The position numbers were made by a program, and so were the translations under genes. The notes below the pieces were generated by a model. That model did not search any database and was not told the DNA's origin. It saw only the letters and a program-made list of their open reading frames with translations. Shown here one piece after another: positions 56,854 to 64,000 of a stretch of 64,000 nucleotides of DNA (within the stretch, counting starts at the first letter, position 1; every line of letters begins with the position of its first letter). The DNA is from Paraglaciecola sp. L3A3 (GTDB lineage Bacteria; Pseudomonadota; Gammaproteobacteria; Enterobacterales; Alteromonadaceae), in contig NZ_CP047023.1 in assembly GCF_009796765.1 (NCBI RefSeq), positions 851,501-915,500 of the forward strand, given 5' to 3'.

Positions 56854-58038
56854 TCATTTCGGTGGTGCTCTAGGTCGATATATCGGCTCTGTGATCGCCA
56901 TTATTGTAAGCGGAGAATGGCACTGACGACATGTAAATGGTGCGGGCGACGCTTCACTTTCACCTGAGCAAGCGACAGGCTCAGGCTCCGTGACCTTCAA
57001 CAGTTGTCTAGCGCGTTTAAGCTTAGTTTGACTGCCAAGCAGTCCATAATGACGGATACGATGAAAGCCGTTGGGTAACACATGTAGCATAAACCGGCGA
57101 ATAAACTCGTCAGTGTCTACTCGCATCACTTTGTGCATATTGTTGCCTTTTCGCCGATAGTCTTTGTATTTAAAATGGACATGATATTTGTCCATTTTTT
57201 GCAATCGACTATTGGCAATCGCCACCCGATGCGTATATCTCGATAGATAAGCCAATACCGCTTGAGGGCCTGCGAAGGGACGTTTAGCATACACTACCCA
57301 TTCTCTTTGCTGCTGGGCGCGTGTCCAATCATTGAACTTGCTAGAGTCATTAAAGCTAGTGGTACCAGCAAGTTTGCCGAAGCACTGTAATTGCTCATCT
57401 TTATACAACTGCCTCACGCCTTGCATGTATAGCCTTCGGAACAAGCGAGATAATACTCTCACAGGTAGAAAGAAGCCTTTCTTACAGGATTTCCAACTGT
57501 GTTTATCAAGACTGATGCCGCCGCCGGGAACAATACAGTGAACATGAGGATGATGCGTCATGGCTGAACCCCATGTATGTAATACCATGGTGCTGCCAAT
57601 ATCGGCACCCAGATGTTTTGGGTCTCTTGCAATGGTGTTAAGCGTTTGCGAAGCGGCACTAAACAGTAAGTCATACATGTGCGCTTTATTATAAAACGCC
57701 AACTGTGCGACTTCCTCCGGCAGGGTAAACACCACATGGTAATACTCAACAGGCAGTAATTGTGCTTGCCGTGCTTTGAGCCATCTTTTTGCAGCCGATG
57801 ACTGACATTTAGGGCAATGCCTATTTCGACAGGAGTTATATGCAATCAAGTCCGTTTCACACTTCCCACAATGCAGTTGATGGCCTCCTAATTGCGCACT
57901 TCTACAGCGCTCAATCGCAGACATCACTTTGAGTTGGTGTAGACTCAGATGGCCTTGTTGTTGGGTTTTATACTGCGCACCATAAAAACGAAATACGTCG
58001 GCCACCTCAAGTGCTGGCCTTGATGATGGATGATCCAT
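56854..58038 (-). CDS. IS91-family transposase (HUH relaxase type)
   Basis: This 394-residue protein has an N-terminal zinc finger (CGKCETDLIAYNSCRNRHCPKC, about 57-78) and an HUH motif (HPHVH, 163-167, followed by CIVPGGG). The catalytic Tyr probably lies in VLAYLSRYTHRVAIAN. It ends with a second Cys-rich patch (CRQCHSPL). Length and motif order fit full-length IS91 transposases, and I see no frameshift, so it may be active. It follows the recombinase gene by ten bases. Confidence 0.93.
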   Translation of the reverse strand: MDHPSSRPALEVADVFRFYGAQYKTQQQGHLSLHQLKVMSAIERCRSAQLGGHQLHCGKCETDLIAYNSCRNRHCPKCQSSAAKRWLKARQAQLLPVEYYHVVFTLPEEVAQLAFYNKAHMYDLLFSAASQTLNTIARDPKHLGADIGSTMVLHTWGSAMTHHPHVHCIVPGGGISLDKHSWKSCKKGFFLPVRVLSRLFRRLYMQGVRQLYKDEQLQCFGKLAGTTSFNDSSKFNDWTRAQQQREWVVYAKRPFAGPQAVLAYLSRYTHRVAIANSRLQKMDKYHVHFKYKDYRRKGNNMHKVMRVDTDEFIRRFMLHVLPNGFHRIRHYGLLGSQTKLKRARQLLKVTEPEPVACSGESEASPAPFTCRQCHSPLTIMAITEPIYRPRAPPK

Positions 58039-58048
58039 AACACGCTAC

Positions 58049-58921
58049 TCAATCCGATAGCGCATCAAGCGGACTTACCACCCTATGAAGCAATTTCGTC
58101 GCGACTTGCGTATACGTGACGGTCGTTTCCAGTTGGTTATGTCCTAGCAGCACTTGGATAACTCTAATATCCACATTCGCTTCTAATAAGTGCGTCGCGA
58201 AACTGTGCCGAAGCGTGTGCATCGATACACATTTTTCGATACCGGCAGCTTCTGCTGCGGCTTTGCACCCTCGGCTAAGTTGTCTTGTGGATAGGTGGTT
58301 AACGGGTTGCTGTCCGGGGAAGAGCCATCCGCCATTTAACATCAAGCGCTTGGCGTGTGCATAACGCCACCACTCTCTTAGCTGGTCTAACAGCACTGGC
58401 GATAAGATGGCATTGCGATCTTTTTTACCCTTCCCTTGCTCTACGCGTATCAGCATACGCTTACTGTCGATATCAGAGACTTTTAGTTTCACCACCTCAC
58501 CAATGCGTAAACCTGCACCATAAGCCACAGACAGTGCAGCACGATACTTAACACTGGTGGTTGCCATCATCAATTGTTTAACTTCTTCAACACTTAACAC
58601 GTTCGGTAGCTTGCGTGGCTCAGGTACTGAACTCGTTTTACTGAGTACCTCAGGGCGTTTTAGTGCTTTACAATATAGGAACCTCAAACCTTGCAAAGTC
58701 GCATTGATAGTAATGTTAGACGTGCCGGTTTCCGCTAGCATTAACTGAAATTTCCTAAGCTCTTCAGCAGTAGCTTCTTCTGGCGAACGCTTCAAAAATG
58801 CAGCTAACTTCTTTACACTTCTGATGTATTGAGCTTGAGTTTTTGGGCTTAGCTTGCGCATGGTCATTTCTTCTATCATGCGCTGACGAAGGGGACTTAC
58901 TGTTTCATTCTGTTGTGACAT
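58049..58921 (-). CDS. Tyrosine recombinase (integrase) of the IS91-type element
   Basis: This 290-residue protein has a SAM-like N-terminal core-binding domain (LSPKTQAQYIRSVKKLAAFLKRSPEEATAEELRKF). The catalytic set is Arg in GAGLRIGEVVKL, HTLRHSFATHLLE, LLGHNQLETTVTY with the final Tyr. Phage-type integrases of this size accompany a subset of IS91 elements, where they may resolve or help insertion. It is first in the unit. Confidence 0.92.
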   Translation of the reverse strand: MSQQNETVSPLRQRMIEEMTMRKLSPKTQAQYIRSVKKLAAFLKRSPEEATAEELRKFQLMLAETGTSNITINATLQGLRFLYCKALKRPEVLSKTSSVPEPRKLPNVLSVEEVKQLMMATTSVKYRAALSVAYGAGLRIGEVVKLKVSDIDSKRMLIRVEQGKGKKDRNAILSPVLLDQLREWWRYAHAKRLMLNGGWLFPGQQPVNHLSTRQLSRGCKAAAEAAGIEKCVSMHTLRHSFATHLLEANVDIRVIQVLLGHNQLETTVTYTQVATKLLHRVVSPLDALSD

Positions 58922-58930
58922 GAGATCACT

Positions 58931-58974
58931 CCTAATCTGAATTCAGGGCAAAATTACCCTTTATTCAGGTTAGG
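58931..58974. other. Hairpin in front of the element's recombinase gene
   Basis: The 11-base arms 58931-58941 and 58964-58974 pair with one mismatch, and an inner AGGG/CCCT stem lies within. It starts ten bases before the recombinase ATG. It could be the terIS-side end of the element, or an operator. Confidence 0.5.
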
Positions 58975-59351
58975 TGCGGATCACAAACTTTGGGAATACT
59001 GACAATCTCGAAGTGGGAGTCCTACCGCGCTAGCGGTTTAGTCCTTCTTGGGCAAAGCAGTCGTTCGACTGAGGTAGCTCGAATGACCGTTGATCGCTCA
59101 AACCCGCCTGTCAGCCTTGGTCGAAACCAAACTTCGAAACGAAGTTTAAAAGCTAGCTACATTTGGCATTTTTTTTAAAACTGTTTTTTGCTCTACTCTG
59201 CCTCACGCTGCTAAGTCTGCGTTTCCCCTCTGTGTAGCGAAGCCTCTGTGATCATCTTTTGATTTTAACATTCCATTGCTTTTCTCTGTGCAACTCTGTG
59301 ACAAATTCTTTTGCTTTAATCTTTTTCTATTTACTAGCATCTATCTCCTAG
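58975..59351. other. Gene-free segment with element remnant and dispersed repeats
   Basis: No gene is seen. From about 59170 to 59350 the dispersed modules return in the opposite orientation to those at 52374-52770 (CTCTACTCTGCCTCACGCTG, CCCCTCTGTGTAGCGAAGCC, CTAGCATCTATCTCCTAGCTAC). Confidence 0.6.
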
Positions 59352-59732
59352 CTACAGCTTTTTCCCCTTGGTTTTAATCTCAAAATCTAACTCTTGGGCA
59401 GAAATCACTAAACCGTCTTGATCTTCACTGGGGAATACCGCTATGGCTACGTCGTCATCTTCAAGGCCTTGGGTCCACTTTGCATGCCATGTCTTTAGGT
59501 CTATGGCTTTAGGCTCGCAATCTGCCCATTCTCCAGTGGCCCATGCTTGTGCGTATGCTTCACTTGGCCAAACGGGTGCACAATCTTCGTCTTCAGTATT
59601 TAACATCACACAACCATCTTGGTCGGTTAATATCCAAACTTGTTGGTGTTGAATAATTTCTTTGACTAAATAATTTAGACGTTGTTCTGGTGTGTACTGA
59701 GCGATAGTGTTGGCATCGATTGAGTTTGACAT
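59352..59732 (-). CDS. DUF2750 protein
   Basis: This 126-residue cytoplasmic protein shows YTPEQRLNYLVKEIIQHQQVWILTDQDGCVMLNTEDEDCAPVWPSEAYAQAWATGEWADCEPKAI and then LEDDDVAIAVFPSEDQDGLVISAQELDFEI. This is the DUF2750 pattern, related in shape to SseB-like domains. The role is unknown. The acidic composition is notable. Confidence 0.82.
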   Translation of the reverse strand: MSNSIDANTIAQYTPEQRLNYLVKEIIQHQQVWILTDQDGCVMLNTEDEDCAPVWPSEAYAQAWATGEWADCEPKAIDLKTWHAKWTQGLEDDDVAIAVFPSEDQDGLVISAQELDFEIKTKGKKL

Positions 59733-59922
59733 ATTATTTCCACAAAATAGAGAGCTGTAAGGATACGTTGAATAGAATAAAGCAAACTTAACATTTAGTC
59801 TTTAGTGATTATAAAAAGCACTTAACTTTATTCGCCGCTAAAATTGCTATGAATTAGCCCTATACAAGTGGCTGCTTAGCCGTCAAGATCATCGGGCTAT
59901 TGATAAAAAACTGGAGTCACCA

Positions 59923-60162
59923 TTGTCTGCTATAGAATTTTCCCCCGAACAAAAATTGGCATTAGTCACAAAATTACAAAAATATATGTCTAATGAGTTA
60001 GAAGTTGAACTTGGTCAATTTGATGCTGAGTTTCTGTTAGATTTTATTTCTAAAGAAATGGGCAATATCTACTATAATCAAGCGTTAACCGATGCCCAAA
60101 GTGTATTAACAGACAAGATGGATTTGCTAACTGATGCTATTTATCAGCTAGAGAAATATTAA
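59923..60162 (+). CDS. DUF2164 small protein
   Basis: This 79-residue protein reads IEFSPEQKLALVTKLQKYMSNELEVELGQFDAEFLLDFISKEMGNIYYNQALTDAQSV, the DUF2164 pattern. The start is TTG with a GGAG site seven bases upstream. Its role is unknown. It lies 47 bases upstream of the helicase gene and is probably cotranscribed. Confidence 0.82.
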   Translation: MSAIEFSPEQKLALVTKLQKYMSNELEVELGQFDAEFLLDFISKEMGNIYYNQALTDAQSVLTDKMDLLTDAIYQLEKY

Positions 60163-60209
60163 GTGTTATCTTTGAGAGCGTTAAAACTAACCAAGGAAGG
60201 CTCCCCAAA

Positions 60210-62186
60210 ATGATGCAAAATATTGATTATACTCAGTTATTACAAAGCCGTTTTGGCTTTGATTCGTTTCGCTCAGGCCAACAAGATGTGGTGCAAAGAT
60301 TATTAAATCAACGTTCAACTTTAGCAATATTTCCTACCGGTTCTGGTAAGTCTTTATGTTATCAGTTTGTCGCTACTGAATTGCCCCATTTAACTTTAGT
60401 GGTCTCGCCATTATTGGCATTAATGAAAGATCAATTAGAGTTTTTACACAGTAAAGGCATTGCCGCTGCGAGTATCGATTCAACCTTATCACCTGAACAA
60501 AATAAACAAGTGATGCAGGATGTGCGTTCTGGTCAGTGTAAAATTTTAATGGTGTCGGTTGAACGCTTTAAAAACGAAAGATTTAGACAGTTTATTGAAT
60601 CAGTACCTGTGTCTATGCTGGTGATTGACGAAGCCCATTGTATTTCTGAGTGGGGTCATAACTTTCGTCCCGATTATTTAAAACTGCCTGCCTATAAACA
60701 AGAGTTAAATATTCCATTAGTGTTGTTACTCACGGCGACCGCCACCAAAAAAGTCAAACAAGATATGGCTAGCCGTTTTGCCATTGCCCCAGAGGATATA
60801 GTACAAACAGGTTTTTATCGGTCAAACTTAAATTTACATGTACTGCCTGTTTTAGAAGCGCATAAAAACCAAGAGTTGTTGAATGTGTTGCAACAGCAGC
60901 AAGGAGCGGGGATTGTGTATGTAACCTTGCAACAAACGGCTGAACAAGTGGCTCGCTTTTTACAGCAAAGTGGTTGTATAGCTCAAGCTTATCATGCGGG
61001 GTTAGACACTGATGTACGGCAGAATATTCAAAATGATTTTATGCAGCAGAAACTACAAATTGTGGTGGCAACCATCGCCTTTGGTATGGGCATAGACAAA
61101 TCAGATATTCGGTTTGTGGTGCATTATGATTTACCTAAGTCCATCGAAAATTACAGTCAAGAAATTGGTCGAGGTGGGCGAGATGGTCAACCAGCAAATT
61201 GTACAGTTTTAGCTAATTTAGATGGTTTAGTGACCATAGAAAACTTTGTTTATGGTGACACTCCAGACCAACCCGCTATTCAACGAGTGATTGATGACAT
61301 AGCGGCTCAAGGGGAAGACGCAGCAGCTAATGGTCAATTTCAATGGGAAATGCAAATTAACACTTTGTCGACCCTGAGTAATATTCGCCAATTACCTCTT
61401 AAAACGCTATTAGTACAATTAGAATTAGCCAAGGTTGTTCGCCCTTTATATGCCTACTTTGCTGAATTTAAGTATAAATTTGTTACAGACAAAGCTGTTA
61501 TTTTGCAGCAATTTTCTGCTGAGCGAAGTGAGTTTTTAAATGCGGTGTTTACGCATACCTCGATGAAAAAAGTATGGGGTGTGGTCAACTTTGATGAGAT
61601 CTATCAAAATTATGGCGCAGAGCGTGGCCGAGTGGTAGCTGCATTAGAATATTTACACGAGCACAATCATATCCAATTAGAATCTCGCTTGATCACTGAG
61701 GTATATGAGGTGAATAAAGCGGCCTTGTTAGCCAATGATTTAGTCATAAAGTTAGCTAGCTACTTTGCCGAAAATGAACAAAAAGAAGTAAAACGTATTG
61801 CGACTTTAGTGCGCTTTTTCGAATTAGATAAATGTTTGAATTTTAACTTATCGGCTTATTTTGATGATCAACAAGTGCCCGAACACTGCGGACATTGTAG
61901 TGTGTGTAAAGGGCATGTGGCCAAACTTGCATACTCTAAACCCATCGCTATACCCAATAAAACATTAGTGGCTGAGTCTATGGCCAATCTAAGCAAACAT
62001 TTATCCGGTAAAACAGAAGTGGAGATAACCGAATCGATTTATTGCCGCTTTTTGACCGCCATGACCATGCCTTTATTTACTCGTTTAAAAGTCAGGCAGG
62101 TTACAGGATTTGGCAGTTGTGAACATGCTAGGTATGCAGACGTAAAACACTTAGTTACAGAAGTCTGCAGAGAAAGTCACTTATAG
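60210..62186 (+). CDS. RecQ-family ATP-dependent DNA helicase
   Basis: This 658-residue superfamily-2 helicase has Walker A (AIFPTGSGKSLCYQ, about 39-52), SPLLALMKDQ, DEAH (VIDEAHCISEWGHNFRPDY), LTATAT and motif VI (YSQEIGRGGRDGQPANC). The zinc-binding site HCGHCSVC is spaced far from the core by an atypical helical region. No HRDC domain is seen. It is therefore a RecQ-like paralogue rather than clear orthologous RecQ. Roles in repair or defence are possible but not shown here. Confidence 0.88.
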   Translation: MMQNIDYTQLLQSRFGFDSFRSGQQDVVQRLLNQRSTLAIFPTGSGKSLCYQFVATELPHLTLVVSPLLALMKDQLEFLHSKGIAAASIDSTLSPEQNKQVMQDVRSGQCKILMVSVERFKNERFRQFIESVPVSMLVIDEAHCISEWGHNFRPDYLKLPAYKQELNIPLVLLLTATATKKVKQDMASRFAIAPEDIVQTGFYRSNLNLHVLPVLEAHKNQELLNVLQQQQGAGIVYVTLQQTAEQVARFLQQSGCIAQAYHAGLDTDVRQNIQNDFMQQKLQIVVATIAFGMGIDKSDIRFVVHYDLPKSIENYSQEIGRGGRDGQPANCTVLANLDGLVTIENFVYGDTPDQPAIQRVIDDIAAQGEDAAANGQFQWEMQINTLSTLSNIRQLPLKTLLVQLELAKVVRPLYAYFAEFKYKFVTDKAVILQQFSAERSEFLNAVFTHTSMKKVWGVVNFDEIYQNYGAERGRVVAALEYLHEHNHIQLESRLITEVYEVNKAALLANDLVIKLASYFAENEQKEVKRIATLVRFFELDKCLNFNLSAYFDDQQVPEHCGHCSVCKGHVAKLAYSKPIAIPNKTLVAESMANLSKHLSGKTEVEITESIYCRFLTAMTMPLFTRLKVRQVTGFGSCEHARYADVKHLVTEVCRESHL

Positions 62187-62276
62187 AGCATTTAACCAGG
62201 TGCTTCTAAAAAGATCATTAAAAAAACATCTGGTTGTTTGTTCTATTCCAACCAGCTCAAAGCGGTCAGACGATAA

Positions 62277-63047
62277 CTACTGACTGCTTTGGGCATCTTG
62301 TTGTTTAATGACTTTATGACCATCCTCAGATAAACCGTTTTTCCAATAACTACTAATGTAAATAAGCTCACGTGGAACTTGTTGATCATTTTGAAAGTAT
62401 TTGCGCAATTCGCGCATATCATCGAATTCGCAAGCAGTCCAAACCGAAGCAACCCCTGTTAACCAAGGCAAAGATTTTACTTGAGCGGTAAGCGAATCTT
62501 CATTTTTTAACCAGATAACTTGTATATCTTGCGGAGCTGTAATTGGTTGAGTATCTTCTTGTGCAGTGACTTTTATCACAGCATAACCTTTCGCATCTGA
62601 CGGTAACTGGCGAATTTTTGCGGAAAGGGCAGGTAGTGCTGTCATATCCGCGGCCATAAAGAACCAATCTGCATCTGTGTTAATTTCTTTAATGCTACCT
62701 GGGCCAGCAATATTAACCGTTTCACCTATTTGGGCTGACATGGCCCAACGGGTGGCAAAACCGCTTTGTAAGTCAGTACTGAGGTGGCGAACAAAATCTA
62801 CCTCTATACTGCGATTTTCCGCTGAAAAACGTCTTACTGTATAAGTGCGCATGACGGGTCGTTCACCTGAGTTAAGTTGGCTTAAATCAGTTGTGCCTTC
62901 TTTATTGAATAGAAACTTTATATAGCTACCTTCACAATTGTTGGGGAAATTAACCAGTTCATCGCCTTTAAGCACTAAGCGTTGCATATTAGGTGTCACT
63001 TGTTGTGAATCAACAACTGTTAATTGCATGGGGGCTGGCTTTTTCAT
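62277..63047 (-). CDS. Siderophore-interacting protein (ferric-siderophore reductase, SIP type)
   Basis: This 256-residue protein has an FAD-binding domain (VTPNMQRLVLKGDEL, RPVMRTYTVRRF, DFVRHL, GPGSIKEINTDADWFFMAADMTALPALSAKIRQLP) and a C-terminal NAD(P)H-binding part (GVASVWTACEFDDMRELRKYF). SIP proteins reduce ferric siderophores in the cytoplasm. I start at the ATG at 63047, four bases after GGAGAG. The TTG at 63059 is less likely. It is third in the unit with a monooxygenase and a barrel protein. Confidence 0.88.
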   Translation of the reverse strand: MKKPAPMQLTVVDSQQVTPNMQRLVLKGDELVNFPNNCEGSYIKFLFNKEGTTDLSQLNSGERPVMRTYTVRRFSAENRSIEVDFVRHLSTDLQSGFATRWAMSAQIGETVNIAGPGSIKEINTDADWFFMAADMTALPALSAKIRQLPSDAKGYAVIKVTAQEDTQPITAPQDIQVIWLKNEDSLTAQVKSLPWLTGVASVWTACEFDDMRELRKYFQNDQQVPRELIYISSYWKNGLSEDGHKVIKQQDAQSSQ

Positions 63048-63082
63048 AGAGCTCTCCAATAGTTGAAATAAAGTATCTTATT

Positions 63083-63111
63083 ATTTGGGGTAAGGATGAC
63101 TTACCCCAAAT
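63083..63111. other. 12-bp hairpin between the monooxygenase and SIP genes
   Basis: Bases 63083-63094 pair perfectly with 63100-63111 around a five-base loop, 16 bases after the upstream stop. There is no T-run on the minus strand, so it may lower downstream expression or stabilise the upstream mRNA rather than end transcription. Confidence 0.55.
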
Positions 63112-63127
63112 GCTTTTAGTCTGCTAA

Positions 63128-63478
63128 TTATTTAGTGTAACGTTTCATGTTCATAGTGGATGTATTAATTTTTGACATGAAAGTGTTGGCTGCTTTAGCC
63201 TGCATAAAACTATTCATTGAAGCATCTGCATCTTTTAACGTTTCCCAGTGCACTACTACCAACCATTCACCGTTTTCACCTTTAGCCGTTTCTCTGGATA
63301 TAAAGCCAGGTTGTAGTTTGACATGTTCTTTTTCTACCGTTTTATCAATGGCAGCAAACTCCTGAAAAGTCACACCTTTATTTAGAGTGAAACTGGCTAT
63401 TTCAATCACTTCTGCAAAGGCGAATATAGGCGTGGTTAATAATGCAATACTGAGTACTAGTTTATTCATTAATTTCAT
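63128..63478 (-). CDS. Exported antibiotic-biosynthesis-monooxygenase (ABM) domain protein
   Basis: This 116-residue protein has a signal peptide (about 1-22, ending AFAE). The dimeric ferredoxin-like ABM fold follows (VIEIASFTLNKGVTFQEFAAIDKTVEKEHVKLQPGFISRETAKGENGEWLVVVHWETLKDADASMNSF). Cytoplasmic relatives include haem-degrading enzymes, but periplasmic members are uncharacterised. It starts 13 bases after the barrel-protein stop and precedes SIP. Confidence 0.8.
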   Translation of the reverse strand: MKLMNKLVLSIALLTTPIFAFAEVIEIASFTLNKGVTFQEFAAIDKTVEKEHVKLQPGFISRETAKGENGEWLVVVHWETLKDADASMNSFMQAKAANTFMSKINTSTMNMKRYTK

Positions 63479-63491
63479 TTTCTTTTCCTAA

Positions 63492-64000
63492 TTAAAAGTT
63501 AGCGCGAATGCCGATTGATAGTTCATTAGTGGCTAGATCATCGATCATAAAACCATCTGTAAATGAATCTTGACCTGTCATCACTTCACCTAAAGAGGTG
63601 TATTGGTATTCAGCATAAATGCCAGTGTTGTCGGTTATTTTGTAGTTAACGCCTAAACCTAAGTTCCAAGAAAACTCTGTTGAGTCGTCATCTGCGTAAG
63701 CATCGTAAAAACCATCGGCTGCGCCATCAAATGCATCAAAACCTGCTACACCCGCGCCACCTAATTTAGCGGAATAACTGTTGTCTGCTATACCTAAACC
63801 CGCCTTAATATAAGGAGTGAATGCCGAGTTATTTACAAAGTCATAAAAGGCTTCAATGGTCAGTGTAGTGCTTTCTATTTCACCATCTAATATATATTCT
63901 TCACCTTCACGCTCGCCTGTTCCAAACTGTTGTTGGTCGAAACTACTTTCGCGATAACCTAAACGAGCTTCTACACGAAATTGTTGGTTAATGACATAAC
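63492..64000 (-). CDS. Outer-membrane beta-barrel protein (cut by window edge)
   Basis: The last 169 codons of a barrel protein are visible. They show alternating strands (FRVEARLGYRESSF, STTLTIEAFYDFVNNSAFTPYIKAGLGIADN, FSWNLGLGVNYKITDNTGIYAEYQYTSLGE) and the C-terminal LSIGIRANF with terminal Phe. This fits the opacity/OmpA-like eight-strand barrels. The start lies beyond 64000. It leads the operon with the ABM and SIP genes, so a link to iron uptake is possible. Confidence 0.8.
   Translation of the reverse strand, partial: YVINQQFRVEARLGYRESSFDQQQFGTGEREGEEYILDGEIESTTLTIEAFYDFVNNSAFTPYIKAGLGIADNSYSAKLGGAGVAGFDAFDGAADGFYDAYADDDSTEFSWNLGLGVNYKITDNTGIYAEYQYTSLGEVMTGQDSFTDGFMIDDLATNELSIGIRANF

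Larger units (their letters stand above)
56854..58974 (-). mobile_element. IS91-family insertion element with companion tyrosine recombinase (minimum extent)
   Basis: The element holds a recombinase gene and an HUH transposase gene in that order on the minus strand, with a hairpin before the first gene. IS91 elements transpose by rolling circle and lack terminal inverted repeats, so ends cannot be read with certainty. The true left end may reach the hairpin near 56513, and the right end may be near 59000-59150. GC content looks higher than in flanking genes. Confidence 0.8.

Overview
The window looks like chromosome of a marine gammaproteobacterium of the Alteromonadaceae, probably near Paraglaciecola/Glaciecola. 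This is inferred from AT-rich housekeeping genes, E. coli-like ribosomal and sigma-S operons, and many accessory genes of the kind seen in that family. No database search was possible, so the genus is a guess.

Left part (1-23.9 kb) is mostly core genome. On the minus strand lie trpT, secE, nusG, rplK, rplA, rplJ, rplL and the start of rpoB, with gnd further upstream. On the plus strand is a tight train: ftsB, ispD, ispF, truD, surE, pcm, a DUF368 lipid-carrier transporter, nlpD and rpoS. After that come folA, obgE, rpmA and rplU (minus), ispB and a MOSC protein (plus), an orphan PstS-like binding protein converging on a large GGDEF/EAL protein, and the rpsF-rpsR-rplI operon without priB. Several ribosomal promoters can be read directly, with GC-rich discriminators.

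The middle (23.9-43 kb) is accessory. A gene-poor stretch holds micro-hairpins, inverted repeats and a 156-bp direct repeat that brackets a TipA-like MerR regulator. The second repeat copy abuts a truncated ParE toxin gene beside an intact antitoxin gene. Then come a sulfatase/esterase pair, a YdeI-like protein, a chemoreceptor between two copies of a roughly 60-bp repeat, a DUF898/M48/DUF3465/secreted HNH nuclease group, a 59-aa DUF2986 gene, yggL, a 7TM diguanylate cyclase, ppc and an FKBP isomerase.

The right part (43-64 kb) has a lipoprotein of unknown role, a SulP transporter, a CheY-like protein, a PatB-like C-S lyase next to an NhaC antiporter, and a zinc-type TonB receptor with His-rich loops and a near-perfect Zur box. 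Further right are a YgfB-like protein, small accessory genes, YqhA, a YrbG exchanger, an IS91-family element with its own tyrosine recombinase, DUF2750 and DUF2164 proteins, a RecQ-like helicase, and an outer-membrane protein/monooxygenase/siderophore-interacting protein operon that runs off the edge.

The most unusual item is a 155-bp multi-hairpin insert at the 3' end of tRNA-Trp. It is bracketed by an exact 20-base repeat of the tRNA 3' end, the layout expected of a tRNA-integrated element but with no room for a gene.
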